The notes beneath the pieces are model-generated. The model ran no database searches and was not told the origin of the DNA. It saw only the letters and a program-made list of their open reading frames with translations. Position numbers and translations under genes: made by a program. A stretch of DNA of 64,000 bases, taken from assembly GCA_002049455.2 (NCBI GenBank), contig KV918783.1, positions 124,001 through 188,000 of the forward strand. The letters are read 5' to 3'. Positions 41,590 to 51,732 of this stretch are shown in pieces. Position 1 is the stretch's first letter. The number at the start of each line of letters is the position of its first letter. This DNA comes from Porphyra umbilicalis (taxonomy: Eukaryota > Rhodophyta > Bangiophyceae > Bangiales > Bangiaceae).

Positions 41590-43875
41590 TCTGTGCCGTT
41601 CTGTATGGTATTTGTGTTTCTGATGGCACCACTGAACTCGGCAGGGGCGGCAACGCCAGGATTCGCGGCAAGCGCTCGCCGCCGCTCCGCGCGCAACGGG
41701 ATGTTGCATGCGGGCCGGCGGCGGGAGGCTGGCACGACGGCCGGCGCGATTGGGCCGGCCGCGGTGGCGGTTGGACAATCGGATGGGCGATGGGAGACGT
41801 TTTGGCCTGCATGTGGCGCAGGGAGGTAACACAGCGACCGTCCTGGGATGGGCGCGGAACCTGTGTGGAGGTGCGTTGTGCGTCGTTTTGCTCTTTGGCG
41901 TTGCGTTCACGCTTTCGACGGCTCCGGGGACATAGGGCAGCCGTCGTCGATGCGTGCCGCGCGGAGGCCACAGCGAAACTGCCATGACGCCCGCAACGTG
42001 CGGCGGCTTTGGTGGAGTAGGCGGAACACGGACACACGGACACTAACGCAATGCGGCGCCAACTTCTCGTTTTTCTGTGGCTTCCCGTGTTCTTTTCTTG
42101 TTTTTGGTGGCGCCACTGAAGGAATCAGCGGCCGAATCGCCGGAGACGCCGGCGCCTCAGCAAGAGCAGATCGATTTGCAAGCGACGTTCTGTCACAAGC
42201 CGGCGTGGGCGGCGGGCGTGTCGGCCAGATCCTGGTTGCGGCCAGCTTGCCAGTTCTGGCTGTTTGACTTTCCCCCCCATGCGGTTCCCTCGTCACTTGT
42301 CAGGTTCTGTGGACTCTTTTACTCCTTTTTGTGTTCGGTGTGGCTGTGTTGGCTTGTCGGTTTTGGCACTTGGGCCCGCCGCCCTGTGGCCGCGGCATCG
42401 TTGGTGGACTTGCTTTGCCGTTTTGTTGCTTCCATCTCTTTGGTTCGCCTGTGTGGATTTTTCTTCCCCTTCGGCTTTTTGTTGTTGTGTTGTGGTCCTT
42501 GGGGGATATTCTCGTTTGTTTTCACTTTCACGCTTTGCGTCGGGCGCCTCTGCATTGTCGTCTGTTGGTCGTCTCGGTTCCACCTGCAGCATCGAACAAG
42601 GATATCTTTACTCCGACAACGCCGCAATCGGTTCTTTTCGTACAGAGATGAGCATCCATTGACAAGGACGGGCGTAGGAGGTGGTGTGTGGCGAGACGGA
42701 AGGGGGGTTGGTAAAGGCTGGACCGCGTCCGCGGAGGGGAGGGTAAGCCACGTATTGGGAGCAGAAAGCACACAGATGTGGATGAGACTGGTTTGGAAAG
42801 AGGGAGGGTGGTGAAGCAGCAGTGGGCACTGATCGAGGCAGAAGGCTGCAGGGGAACAGGTGGGCTGACCACAAGGCGGGGGTGCACGGGGACTGCGTCA
42901 AAGGCAGGATGACGCCGAAGCGGAGGTAAAATAGTATTGCTGATCCGCGAATTTTGTCCTGGGGGACAGAGAGAGAGACTGACTGTGAATAACAGCACTC
43001 TATTGGTCTAAAACGACAGAGAGAAGGCATCGAAGCCTGTAGACAGCCCGCATTGGGTGCCAGGACCTTGCATCCAGCAGAACGCACTGTTTTTTGCCGC
43101 TTGATCCGACTTTCTTGGCACGGAGCAAGCTGCCCACGCGAGATCTTGAGATTTTCTTCTGTCTGCTTGCCAGAAGTACAGAGAAGAAGAGGAGCTGAAG
43201 TTGATTTCCAGGCTGCATGGGCACATGTCAGCAAATAGCAGCACCATGTCTGTCCCAGAGGCGCATCTGATTGGTGGAGAGAGTCAGTCCCCAAGTCCGT
43301 GTCTGTCCACCAGGACAAATTTCGGGGATCAGCAATAAGGGAGCACGTTGGTGCTGAGCACGTAAGCATTGAACCACATCTCGGACTGTCCGACAAGGAA
43401 CGCCCGAGCGTCGGGTCGGGCGCCCGCGCTCGTCTACAGCCACCGGCAACAGCCCCAAGAGAGTGGCCGCTGTGATCAAGAAGAAGCCGGGGGGTGCATC
43501 CGCTAGAGAATGCCCAGCTTACGTCTCCGCAAGTGACAGAAAATGCGAGACGATAGGGCGCGGGGGACGGTGGGGCCGGGGGGGGGGGCGGGGGGGAGAG
43601 GACGGCTGTTTCGGTTGCGAGGCAAACCGTACCAAGTCAATGCGACTGTGGGATCGGTTCCAGGGGGGTGGGGGCGAGCGGGCCGCACCACCCCACTAGC
43701 CTTGGTTTGTAAAATTTACGAGCGCACCCGCCGTCTCTGCCCGTGCCCTGGCCAGCCGACGGAGTGACGTGGTCCAATCGGAACGTGATGGCACTTGCTT
43801 CAGCCAATGAAATCGACAACGTTGTGGGACCGGTTCCAACGGGGTGAGGGCGTGCGGGCCGCACCACCCCACTAG
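41590..43875 (+). repeat. Left arm of a large inverted repeat
   Basis: The arm matches the reverse complement of 49527-51400 over ~1.87 kb once the MITE at 42937-43335 is subtracted. In the stretches I compared, differences are about 1-3 per 100 bases. Long open frames occur in both arms on opposite window strands (for example 42077-42814 and 50927-50190) and differ at only a few residues. They show no family motif and are probably a by-product of composition. Confidence 0.9.
42937..43335. mobile_element. TA-flanked MITE inserted in the left arm
   Basis: The 399-bp element begins TTGCTGATCCGCGAATTTTG and ends ATTTCGGGGATCAGCAA, with TA at 42935-42936 and 43336-43337. The right arm of the large inverted repeat retains the empty site (one TA at 50068-50069), which confirms both the borders and the duplication. 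The interior is shared with the partial copy at 53360-53692. Confidence 0.93.
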
Positions 43876-44168
43876 GTGGGTTCACGTAATCCAGAGGGGT
43901 CTTGGTTCCCGGACCCTAGTCGAAATGCCGCCGACTGTCAGCCAGGAGAAATTGTCAGGACCATCCACGTTGAGCAACACGGTGATTCCACAGCTTGGAA
44001 GCACGGAAGATTCGAAGGACTTCGAGGAATCCACTTCAGCGAGTCACTACCAGCAAATGAGTGGAACAGTCGAGCACTCCTCCGCATTGGTTATCATACG
44101 TTGATCCCTGCTGATTGCTGGATGCTAGCAATCAATCAGGATGCTCCCCAGGCCTCAGGACAGCGGGT

Positions 44169-44191
44169 GCGGGGGCTCTGAAAAGAGCCCC
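44169..44191. other. Perfect GC-rich hairpin
   Basis: GGGGGCTCT and its complement AGAGCCCCC are separated by a few A/G bases, about 290 bp inside the left Harbinger end. It could be a subterminal transposase-binding or termination structure. Confidence 0.5.
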
Positions 44192-44303
44192 CTGTGAGCC
44201 GGGCCCGGCGGTGTGTGGTGCCACAACAGCACCGTGTGGCGGTGTGTGGGGAGGGTGCCGCCCGTCAGGGGCGGTGTGCAGATGTCCCGACAGCAGCGTG
44301 TGA

Positions 44304-44321
44304 GGGGGGGGGGGGGGGGGG
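44304..44321 (+). repeat. Poly(G) run, 18 bases
   Basis: A G homopolymer inside the Harbinger left flank. Similar runs stand at 61138-61153 (16) and 63234-63248 (15). Confidence 0.85.
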
Positions 44322-44498
44322 CCGCTCGCAGATGCCCTCGCGCCGACCCTCGCTCGTACACGCTCCCCCAGCGGCTCCTTCGGCACACAGCGCCGCATCG
44401 CTGCTTCTGCTGCTTCTCGTGGCGCTCGGGTTCTACGCCGCTCCTTGCACGCCCTGTTGTTCCTTGGCCGTGGGGCCCCACCACCGCCACCGACGCGC

Positions 44499-44504
44499 TA
44501 TAAG
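44499..44504 (+). promoter_or_regulatory. TATA-like box upstream of the companion gene
   Basis: TATAAG in a GC-rich setting, ~390 nt before the companion ATG at 44889. A donor-like GTGAGT at 44649 and pyrimidine-rich DNA before 44880 leave room for a 5'-UTR intron. Weak support. Confidence 0.25.
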
Positions 44505-44888
44505 ACCGCCTGCCCGAGACCGACCTCGTCAGCTACCGGCCATTCCCTCACCTCCCCACGACGAGGTGCCGCGAGCCCGGCGAGTGGTGCCGGGGTCCAC
44601 GTTCCCGCTTACGCGGAGGTCGCCGGTCCTTTCGCGTGCTTAGCAAATGTGAGTCGCCCGCATGGTCCCGCACGTGGTCCTCCTTACTATTGCTTTTTCT
44701 GTAGCGTCGTCGACGAGTGAGTTCACCATGCGGAGGTGCTGCTGTGAGGCGCAAGTCCGTGACGGACTCGAGGTCAATGATGTGTTTCTGACTCAACACC
44801 TCTGTCTCTGCTCCGCTTTTCTGTGTTAGCTGCCCCCTCTTTGGTGACTGACTGACTGCATGCGCATTGACAGAAAAAGACTGTTGCT

Positions 44889-46985
44889 ATGCCGAACACG
44901 TCCGGGCGCCTGCTGGCCCTCTCCACCCTACTTTCAGTTGACGATGATGCCGGCACGACGCAGACGTCTCAGGTGCCGGATTCAAGGATAACACCCGCAG
45001 CCGCGTCGTCTGCGGTCATGACACAGCCCCCGTTCTCCTCGCCTCCGCGCCCGCCGTGCCTACAGCGACCGTCGCGAGACGCAGCACGCGCTCTCGGTCC
45101 GTTTTGCCCCGACCCCGTAATGGGCGGCAGCAACCAGTCTACCGACACCCGTACCTCTTTGCTTCACGATGGGGAAACGCCAGGGGTCGGTCAGGCTCTA
45201 AATGTTGATAACCCTTTTCTAGTTTTCGCCGGTGACACACATGTCGCACACACCAACCTGTCGGACGACGGTGTGCCTTCAGGCGGGGCGTTGTTGTACC
45301 GGTCTCGAGAGGGAGGGTCTCGAGACTCGGCTGCGGTGGGCCGTGGCAGCCGGCCAGAGCAGACCATCGAATTGGATGATGACTCGGACGGCGGTCGACG
45401 TGCAACGCCCCCCCCGTCTGACGAGTCAACCAGTGGGTCGTCGGCCGCTCCCCTACTCGCACACAAGCGCCGACGCGCCAAGAGTACGGCGACGGGTGCG
45501 GACGGGGCTCGGCCGAGCAAGAGGCGAAAGCAGGCGGGCTCTGTCGCGGCCGGCGGGCATGACGAGTTCAAGACTCGGAGAGTCTGGTCGCCCAAGTACC
45601 GTCTTCTAGTTCACAAATGGTGAGCCAAGTTTGTCGACGCGCAGCTGAGCAGCGACGGCGCGAGTCAGCAGTTGTCACTCCCCAACGCGGCTGGGTGGGT
45701 CACTAAACGGTTGGCCAAAAAGAAAAACAACCCCCTCCAGCCTCTCAAGTACGACGCCGTCTACTACATGATGGAAACCATGCGTAGCTACATGACCGAG
45801 CGCTCGAAAATCAAGCACGACTCGACGGGCAAGAGCCCGCGGAGCATTGCCAAGGCCCAGAAGCAGAAGGACGTCAAGAAGGCCGCCGACTGGCGCATGT
45901 CGGTGGACGAGATGGACCAGCTGTTCAAGATGGCGACGGGTGTGCTGCAGCATAATGGCGGCACGTGCAAGACGACGCCAGTGACGCACGGGCGGGCGGC
46001 AAGCCGTCGCGCGCACGCCCACGGCGACGGGGACAAGTCCAAGGACGCGGACAAGTCCTTGTTATCTGACGACAAGTCGGTGTCGAACAGTGATTCAAGT
46101 GTTGGTAAAGAGCATGCCACTCTAAGTACTTCCAGTTCGTCAGGCTTCGATTGAGAAGGCGGCGTACTTCCTCCCAGCGCCCGCCCACCCCGCCCGGGCC
46201 GCCCTGCCCGCCCTGCCCGCCCCCCCGCTGCACCTGCATCGGCTATAGCCATACCGACAGCCCGACGTGGAGGAGCTAGCGATTGTTCTCGCCGCTTCCT
46301 CACCGCCGACGAGGACGGCCGAGCGGCGCTGGAGGATGACGTGGCGATACGGGCGATCTTGGGGAGCCCGCGCTCAGCCGCGAGCGCGCGGTCCACGCAG
46401 GCGGATCTCGCCAGAAAGACCTTCGAAATGCAAGCCGCCGCTGCGACGCGCGCGGCGGAGGCGACCTTGGCGGCCGCAAACCGCCACTTTCAGCTGGACA
46501 TGATGCGCGAGCGGCGCGAGAGCCGCGAGTCGGACCGCCGCACGCGCGTAGCCGAGCAGCAGGCCATGGCCGCGGTGCTGACAGCGCAGGCTACCTTGCC
46601 GGTGGACAAGCTGCGGGTGCTGAAGGATCTCTACCTCGAGACGCGGGACGTCGCTATCTTGCAGCAAATAGCATCGATTTCGTCGAGCGATGGCGTCGCG
46701 AGCGCAGGCGGTGCGTGTGCAGATGGAGGCTCGATTGCGGGGGGTGAGGGTAGCACGGCGGGCGCGGGGCGCGCAGCGGCGAGCGGTGGAGCTGTGGGTA
46801 GTAGGCGCGCGGGGTCATCTGCTGGCGGGAGACCCGATGCCAGCCCCACCTTACCGCTACTGGAGCACTGCAGGGGCGATTTAGAGGGTGGCGGTGCGGC
46901 TGAGGGCGTGAGAGTCGGGGGGGGTCGACATGAAGGCAAGTCGGACGGGGCTGCCCCAGCGGGCGAGGTACATCACACAAAGTGA
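44889..46985 (+). pseudogene. Harbinger companion protein (putative DNA-binding partner), two in-frame TGA
   Basis: A single frame of 699 codons starts at ATG 44889 and is cut only by TGA 45621-45623 and TGA 46152-46154. Order of parts: a Ser/Pro-rich N-terminus with an acidic patch (IELDDDSD); a basic nuclear-localisation-like stretch (KRRRAKS, KRRKQ); a Trp/Lys-rich block spanning the first TGA (VWSPKYRLLVHKW, then AKFVDAQL...GWVTKRLAKKK) that sits where Harbinger partners carry a SANT/trihelix fold; and a Lys/Asp/Ser-rich tail. After the second TGA come a Pro-rich linker and an Ala/Arg/Glu-rich coiled-coil-like segment (about 46390-46640). The two TGA fit single changes from CGA or similar codons. 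The SANT assignment is inference from position and composition. The partner is thought to carry the transposase into the nucleus and onto the transposon ends. Confidence 0.6.
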
Positions 46986-47044
46986 GCGCGTGGTCGGTGT
47001 TAACTTATGTAGAGAAATGTTCCTATTGGACCAGCAACGGGTAC

Positions 47045-47513
47045 GCGCTCTTTTGTGTTGATAGGGATTAGTCTTGCATTATTTTCACTCTTAATGAACT
47101 CTGTCTTTTGGCCCCGTCGGCAGTGCCGGCACCGGCGGCACCCGTCGAAGGTGGCTATCTGCGGGCGCCCCGCAATTGGGACGGGCGTTACAGGCGGCTC
47201 GTGTTGCGCACCGGTGCGCGGCGTGCTTACCTCTCGTACGGCGGCCGCGGCGGTGGCGGCAGTGGGACTGGGGAGCGGGGGGGGGGTTGGGGAGCTGGGT
47301 GGGGAGGCCCGAGTCGGGGGGTGGTGGCAGGGAGTCAGGGGGGGAGGGCCGAAACGGTCATCGCCTTGCCGCCGCCGCCGGTCACATGGGACACGGCCAC
47401 TGTGGGAGCGATATGGCACCCGCCTCTGCGGGGGTGCCGGGTGCGGGGCTTGGCGCGCAAGTGCGGAACTAGAATCGAGAAACGGTCACAGGGAAGGGTG
47501 TATTGTTCTCATC
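47045..47513. other. Spacer between the two convergent Harbinger genes
   Basis: GC-rich with a G-rich patch (47276-47290) and no coding signal on either strand beyond composition-driven frames. It should carry both 3' UTRs. Confidence 0.4.
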
Positions 47514-48906
47514 TCAGTACTTGTACACCCCAGTGGCCTTCATGAATGCAAGAACATCTCTCTTCACTCTCGAGCGAGTCTCCTCGGCTTCCGGATGAGC
47601 CGGTAGGGGCTCCTCCGCTGCATCCAGCGTCGGACTGGGCTCCACTTCCCCGTCGTTAACCGAGTTGCATACATTGTGGAGCACGCAGCAGGCCAGTATC
47701 CACTCCAGGGCTGCCAAAAAGTCCGCCTCGGAGCCAATTGGCAAACGTAGCTCCTTCAGGCTTGCCCATCGCCCCTTCACAATACCAAACGTATGCTACG
47801 AGATGACACGAAGGCGAGCGAGCTGCCAGTCGAAATTCTTGTTAGCAGTGGTCTGTCCGCTTTGCCCTATATGTGGACCAACCACCCTGTTCGTGTAATG
47901 CATGCCTTTGTCTCCAAGCAATAGCTCCCCCAGAGACAAGTGCTCACCTGGAAAGCGCGCCCAATCCGCCTGCTGTTGTACCATAGCATCAGACGCTGAA
48001 CCAGAGAAACCAAGCGTGACAGAGATAATACTACGGTCATGATCACTAACCACAAGCACATGGATACTGTAACGGTCATGACGTTCCCAAAACGTCCACG
48101 GTTGTACGCGCGGAGCGTACGCGAGGGACACTTGTGAGCCGTCAACAGACCCAATACACCCCCTAAAACCGAACGTCTCCGATGCAAAAAGTGCAAGCTC
48201 AGCCCTCCGGCTCTCAGATGGCCACACAATGTACCTGTCTGCCAGTTTGTTGACCGCACCAATGAAGCGTTTTGTGCATTTGATGACTGATCCCGCGCTG
48301 ACCCCGAAGATGTTTGCGACGGCGCTGATACCTGCGGGCATAATGTGTACACAAAAATGGGGGAAAAAAATAACATTGCGTCAGCTCTTGCGCAACTCAA
48401 TATGTCTACTTCTGCCACGCGCGCACGTCCACAGTTCCATACAAGAAAAAGAAAAACGTACTCGCAGAATTATCGTAGTGTGCCAGTCGGAAAAGCGCAA
48501 TCTTTTGCACCCGATCCGGGGTAATAGGTCGGTCCCCAGGCACATGAGACTGAGGGAGGTGTTCACGGAGAAGGTCAGTCAGTAGATTATATGTACTGCG
48601 GCCCACGCGGACAGCACGACGCCACCGGTGCTCAGGCAGGGCGTCTAGCACATACGTGCCCCACTGTGCGCTCTTGAGCACGAAGTCACGATGCATAAGC
48701 AAGTACCTGTTGGCTACGAGAGCTTGAAGCTTACGCCGAGACAGCAACAGCCACAAAAGGGAAGCGGGGACATCGTCTTCACTTCCGCTCTCGATCTCCT
48801 TCAGGTCACAAAACCCAGTTACCTAAAGAGTGACAACATGTGTCAGGAAACGCACACGACGAGTCGCGCGGCGAATGGCAAGCTGTCTCAGAGAAACGCG
48901 CGTCAT
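47514..48906 (-). pseudogene. PIF/Harbinger transposase (DDE_Tnp_4), catalytic Glu lost to a stop
   Basis: Read on the minus strand from ATG 48906 (MTRVSLRQLAIRR...). TAG 48825-48823 interrupts after 27 codons. The first exon then runs to 48462, a 130-nt intron (48461-48332, GTACGT...CCGCAG) is removed in frame, and the rest runs to the stop at 47514. The splice joins HYDNSA to SISAVANIFGVS, giving the helix-turn-helix typical of this family. Catalytic residues: Asp in GSVDGSQ (codon 48143-48141), Asp in LLGDKGM (codon 47912-47910) and, at the place of the third acid in the family signature (R-x-x-x-E-x-x-F-G-x-x-K), TAG 47798-47796. The frame continues after it with HTFGIVKGRW and a normal C-terminus (CCVLHNVCN). 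The enzyme is dead at this copy. The gene is convergent with the companion gene ~530 bp away. Confidence 0.9.
48332..48461 (-). other. Spliceosomal intron in the Harbinger transposase
   Basis: Donor GTACGT and acceptor CCGCAG with a T-rich tract (TTATTTTTTTCCCCC) upstream. Removal keeps frame and family similarity across the junction. It is the best-supported intron in the window. Confidence 0.8.
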
Positions 48907-49222
48907 GGTGATGGACGGCCCTGTGCGGGACCTGAAGAGGAGGTGGGGAGACAAGGCGGCAGGCAATCAGAAGTAATAAACGATCGCAGAGTGGTTGGTC
49001 TCCTCATGCTGTGTCTGGCCACGTGTGCCCTTCGATTCGAATCTTGCCACCCATGACTTGGCAGTCGCGTCCCCGATGTCGTTGACAGAAATTTGACCGG
49101 CTGACCTGTACCTCTCCGCGGTCAGATTCGGGCAAGGCTCCCTGACAGACCCCTGACGCCCACTAGAACCGCCAGACCTCTCCTGGTACCAGGCCCCCCC
49201 TAGGTTACGTGAACACCGCTAC

Positions 49223-49534
49223 TAGTCTCGGACCGTACATTTTAGGGCTGCACCCGTCGTCTCTGCCCGTGCCCTGGCCTGCCGACGGAGTGACGTGGTC
49301 CCATCGGATCGTGCTGTCACTTGATTCAGCAAATGAAATCGATCACGTTGTCTCTCTTCGTCCGCCCTCAATGTCGCTTGTCTGCGACAATTGAAGAAGT
49401 GCGGCAGCGTGATCGATTTCATTGGCTGAATCAAGTGACATCACGATCCGATTGGACCACGTCACTCCATCGGCAGTCCAGGGCACGGGCAGAGACGACG
49501 GGTGCAGCCCTAAAATTTACGGTCCAAGACTAGT
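49223..49534. mobile_element. 312-bp foldback element
   Basis: The halves 49223-49350 and 49405-49534 are inverted copies (ends CTAGTCTCGGACCGTA and TACGGTCCAAGACTAG) with a ~55-bp unpaired centre. The arm sequence is also present once in each arm of the large inverted repeat (43690-43800 and 49575-49700), so it is a unit shared by several structures here. Confidence 0.75.
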
Positions 49535-51400
49535 GAGGTGGTGCGGCCCGCACGCCCCCACCCCGTTGGAACCGGTCCCACAACGTTGTCGATTTCATTG
49601 GCTGAAGCAAGTGCCATCACGTTCCGATTGGACCACGTCACTCCGTCGGCTGGCCAGGGCACGGGCAGAGACGGCGGGTGCGCTCGTAAATTTTACAAAC
49701 CAAGGCTAGTGGGGTGGTGCGGCCCGCTCGCCCCCACCCCCCTGGAACCGATCCCACAGTCGCATTGACTTGGTACGGTTTGCCTCGCAACCGAAACAGC
49801 CGTCCTCTCCCCCCCGCCCCCCCCCCCGGCCCCACCGTCCCCCGTGCCCTATCGTCTCGCATTTTCTGTCACTTGCGGAGACGTAAGCTGGGCATTCTCT
49901 AGCGGATGCACCCCCCGGCTTCTTCTTGATCACAGCGGCCACTCTCTTGGGGCTGTTGCCGGTGGCTGTAGACGAGCGCGGGCGCCCGACCCGACGCTCG
50001 GGCGTTCCTTGTCGGACAGTCCGAGATGTGGTTCAATGCTAACGTGCTCAGCACCACCGTCCTTCCTTACTATTTGACCTCCGCTTCGGTGCCATCCTGC
50101 CTTTGACGCAGTCCTCGTGCACCCCCGCCTTGTGGTCAGCCCACCTGTTCCCCTGCAGCCTTCTGCCTCGATCAGTGCCCACTGCTGCTTCACCACCCTC
50201 CCTCTTTCCAAACCAGTCTCATCCACATCTGTGTGCTTTCTGCTCCCAATACGTGGCTTACCCTCCCCTCCGCGGACGCGGTCCAGCCTTTACCAACCCC
50301 CCTTCCGTCTCGCCACACACCACCTCCTACGCCCGTCCTTGTCAATGGATGCTCATCTCTGTACGAAAAGAACCGATTGCGGCGTTGTCGGAGTAAAGAT
50401 ATCCTTGTTCGATGCTGCAGGTGGAACCGAGACGACCAACAGACGACAATGCAGAGGCGCCCGACGCAAAGCGTGAAAGTGAAAACAAACGAGAATATCC
50501 CCCAAGGACCACAACACAACAACAAAAAGCCGAAGGGGAAGAAAAATCCACACAGGCGAACCAAAGAGATGGAAGCAACAAAACGGCAAAGCAAGTCCAG
50601 CAACGATGCCGCAGCCACAGGGCGGCGGGCCCAACTGCCAAAACCGACAAGCCAACACAGCCACACCGAACACAAAAAGGAGTAAAAGAGTCTACAGAAC
50701 CTGACAAGTGACGAGGGAGCCGCATGGGGGGGAAAGTCAAACAGCCAGAACTGGCAAGCTGGCCGCAACCAGGATCTGGCCGACACGCCCGCCGCCCACG
50801 CCGGCTTGTGACAGAACGTCGCTTGCAAGTCGATCTGCTCTTGCTGAGGCGCCGGCGTCTCCGGCGATTCGGCCGCTGATTCCTTCAGTGGCGCCACCAA
50901 AAACAAGAAAAGAACACGGGAAGCCACAGAAAAACGAGAAGTTGGCGCCGCATTGCGTTAGTGTCCGTGTGTCCGTGTTCCGCCTACTCCACCAAAGCCG
51001 CCGCACGTTGCGGGCGTCATGGCAGTTTCGCTGTGGCCTCCGCGCGGCACGCATCGACGACGGCTGCCCTATGTCCCCGGAGCCGTCGAAAGCGTGAACG
51101 CAACGCCAAAGAGCAAAACGACGCACAACGCACCTCCACACAGGTTCCGCGCCCATCCCAGGACGGTCGCTGTGTTACCTCCCTGCGCCACATGCAGGCC
51201 AAAACGTCTCCCATCGCCCATCCGATTGTCCAACCGCCACCGCGGCCGGCCCAATCACGCCGGCCGTCGTGCCAGCCTCCCGCCGCCGGCCCGCATGCAA
51301 CATCCCGTTGCGCGCGGAGCGGCGGCGAGCGCTTGCCGCGAATCCTGGCGTTGCCGCCCCTGCCGAGTTCAGTGGTGCCATCAGAAACACAGATAACATA
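49527..51400 (-). repeat. Right arm of the large inverted repeat
   Basis: Reverse complement of the left arm 41590-43875 without the MITE. Similarity starts at the CTAG next to the foldback element and fades over ~40 bp around 51370-51420. The single TA at 50068-50069 is the empty site of the MITE found in the left arm. Confidence 0.9.
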
Positions 51401-51732
51401 AAGGAAAGCACAGGAAAGAGCGGATCGTTACTCTTGCGAGTTAGTTCCTGCGTTTCGAGTACTCGTCGCTTGAGCCTATTACTGGGATGAGGCATATGCA
51501 GGGCCGAATCCGTCAGTGGAGGTGCTGCTTGAGAGAACCCCCCCCAGGTATTGACGCGAGCTGGGGACCATTGCAGAGCACCTGTCACGTGGGCGTCACT
51601 GCCAGGTACCAGATGCTTCACCAGAGACGTCATGGGTCGTTGATGTGTCAGAGGCAGAGTTAGCATGCGTTACGTGTTTGTATCGTTACAGGCACGGGGG
51701 ATGTCTTGGACTACTCGTGCTGCTCTTCGGTG
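51401..51732. other. Spacer between right arm and zinc-knuckle gene
   Basis: No gene or repeat recognised. This is the 3' side of the minus-strand gene ending at 51733; no clear polyadenylation signal was seen. Confidence 0.4.

Larger units (their letters stand above)
43876..49219. mobile_element. PIF/Harbinger element, decayed
   Basis: Ends at 43876 (GTGGGTTCACGTAATCCAGA) and 49219 (reverse complement GCGGTGTTCACGTAACCTAG) are inverted and similar for about 38 bp (roughly 30 matches with gaps). Between them are two convergent gene remnants: a basic, Ser-rich companion protein on + and a DDE_Tnp_4 transposase on -. A two-gene layout of transposase plus DNA-binding partner is the known pattern of this superfamily. 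TAG precedes the left end, and TAC followed by TAG stands after the right end, so the 3-bp target duplication is not certain. Confidence 0.75.

Noticed and set aside
41072-42814. Open frames in the large inverted arms as genes
   Set aside because: No motif; opposite-strand frames are equally long, and conservation between arms is explained by recent duplication of the DNA.
45620-45644. A 25-nt GT-AG intron that would remove the first TGA of the Harbinger companion gene
   Set aside because: Too short for splicing, and its removal shifts the frame away from the continuing similarity.
44889-46985. TGA as a sense codon (recoding)
   Set aside because: The intact genes in the window end normally, including NB-ARC-TPR with TGA (12972-12974), and other dead elements contain TAA and TAG as well.
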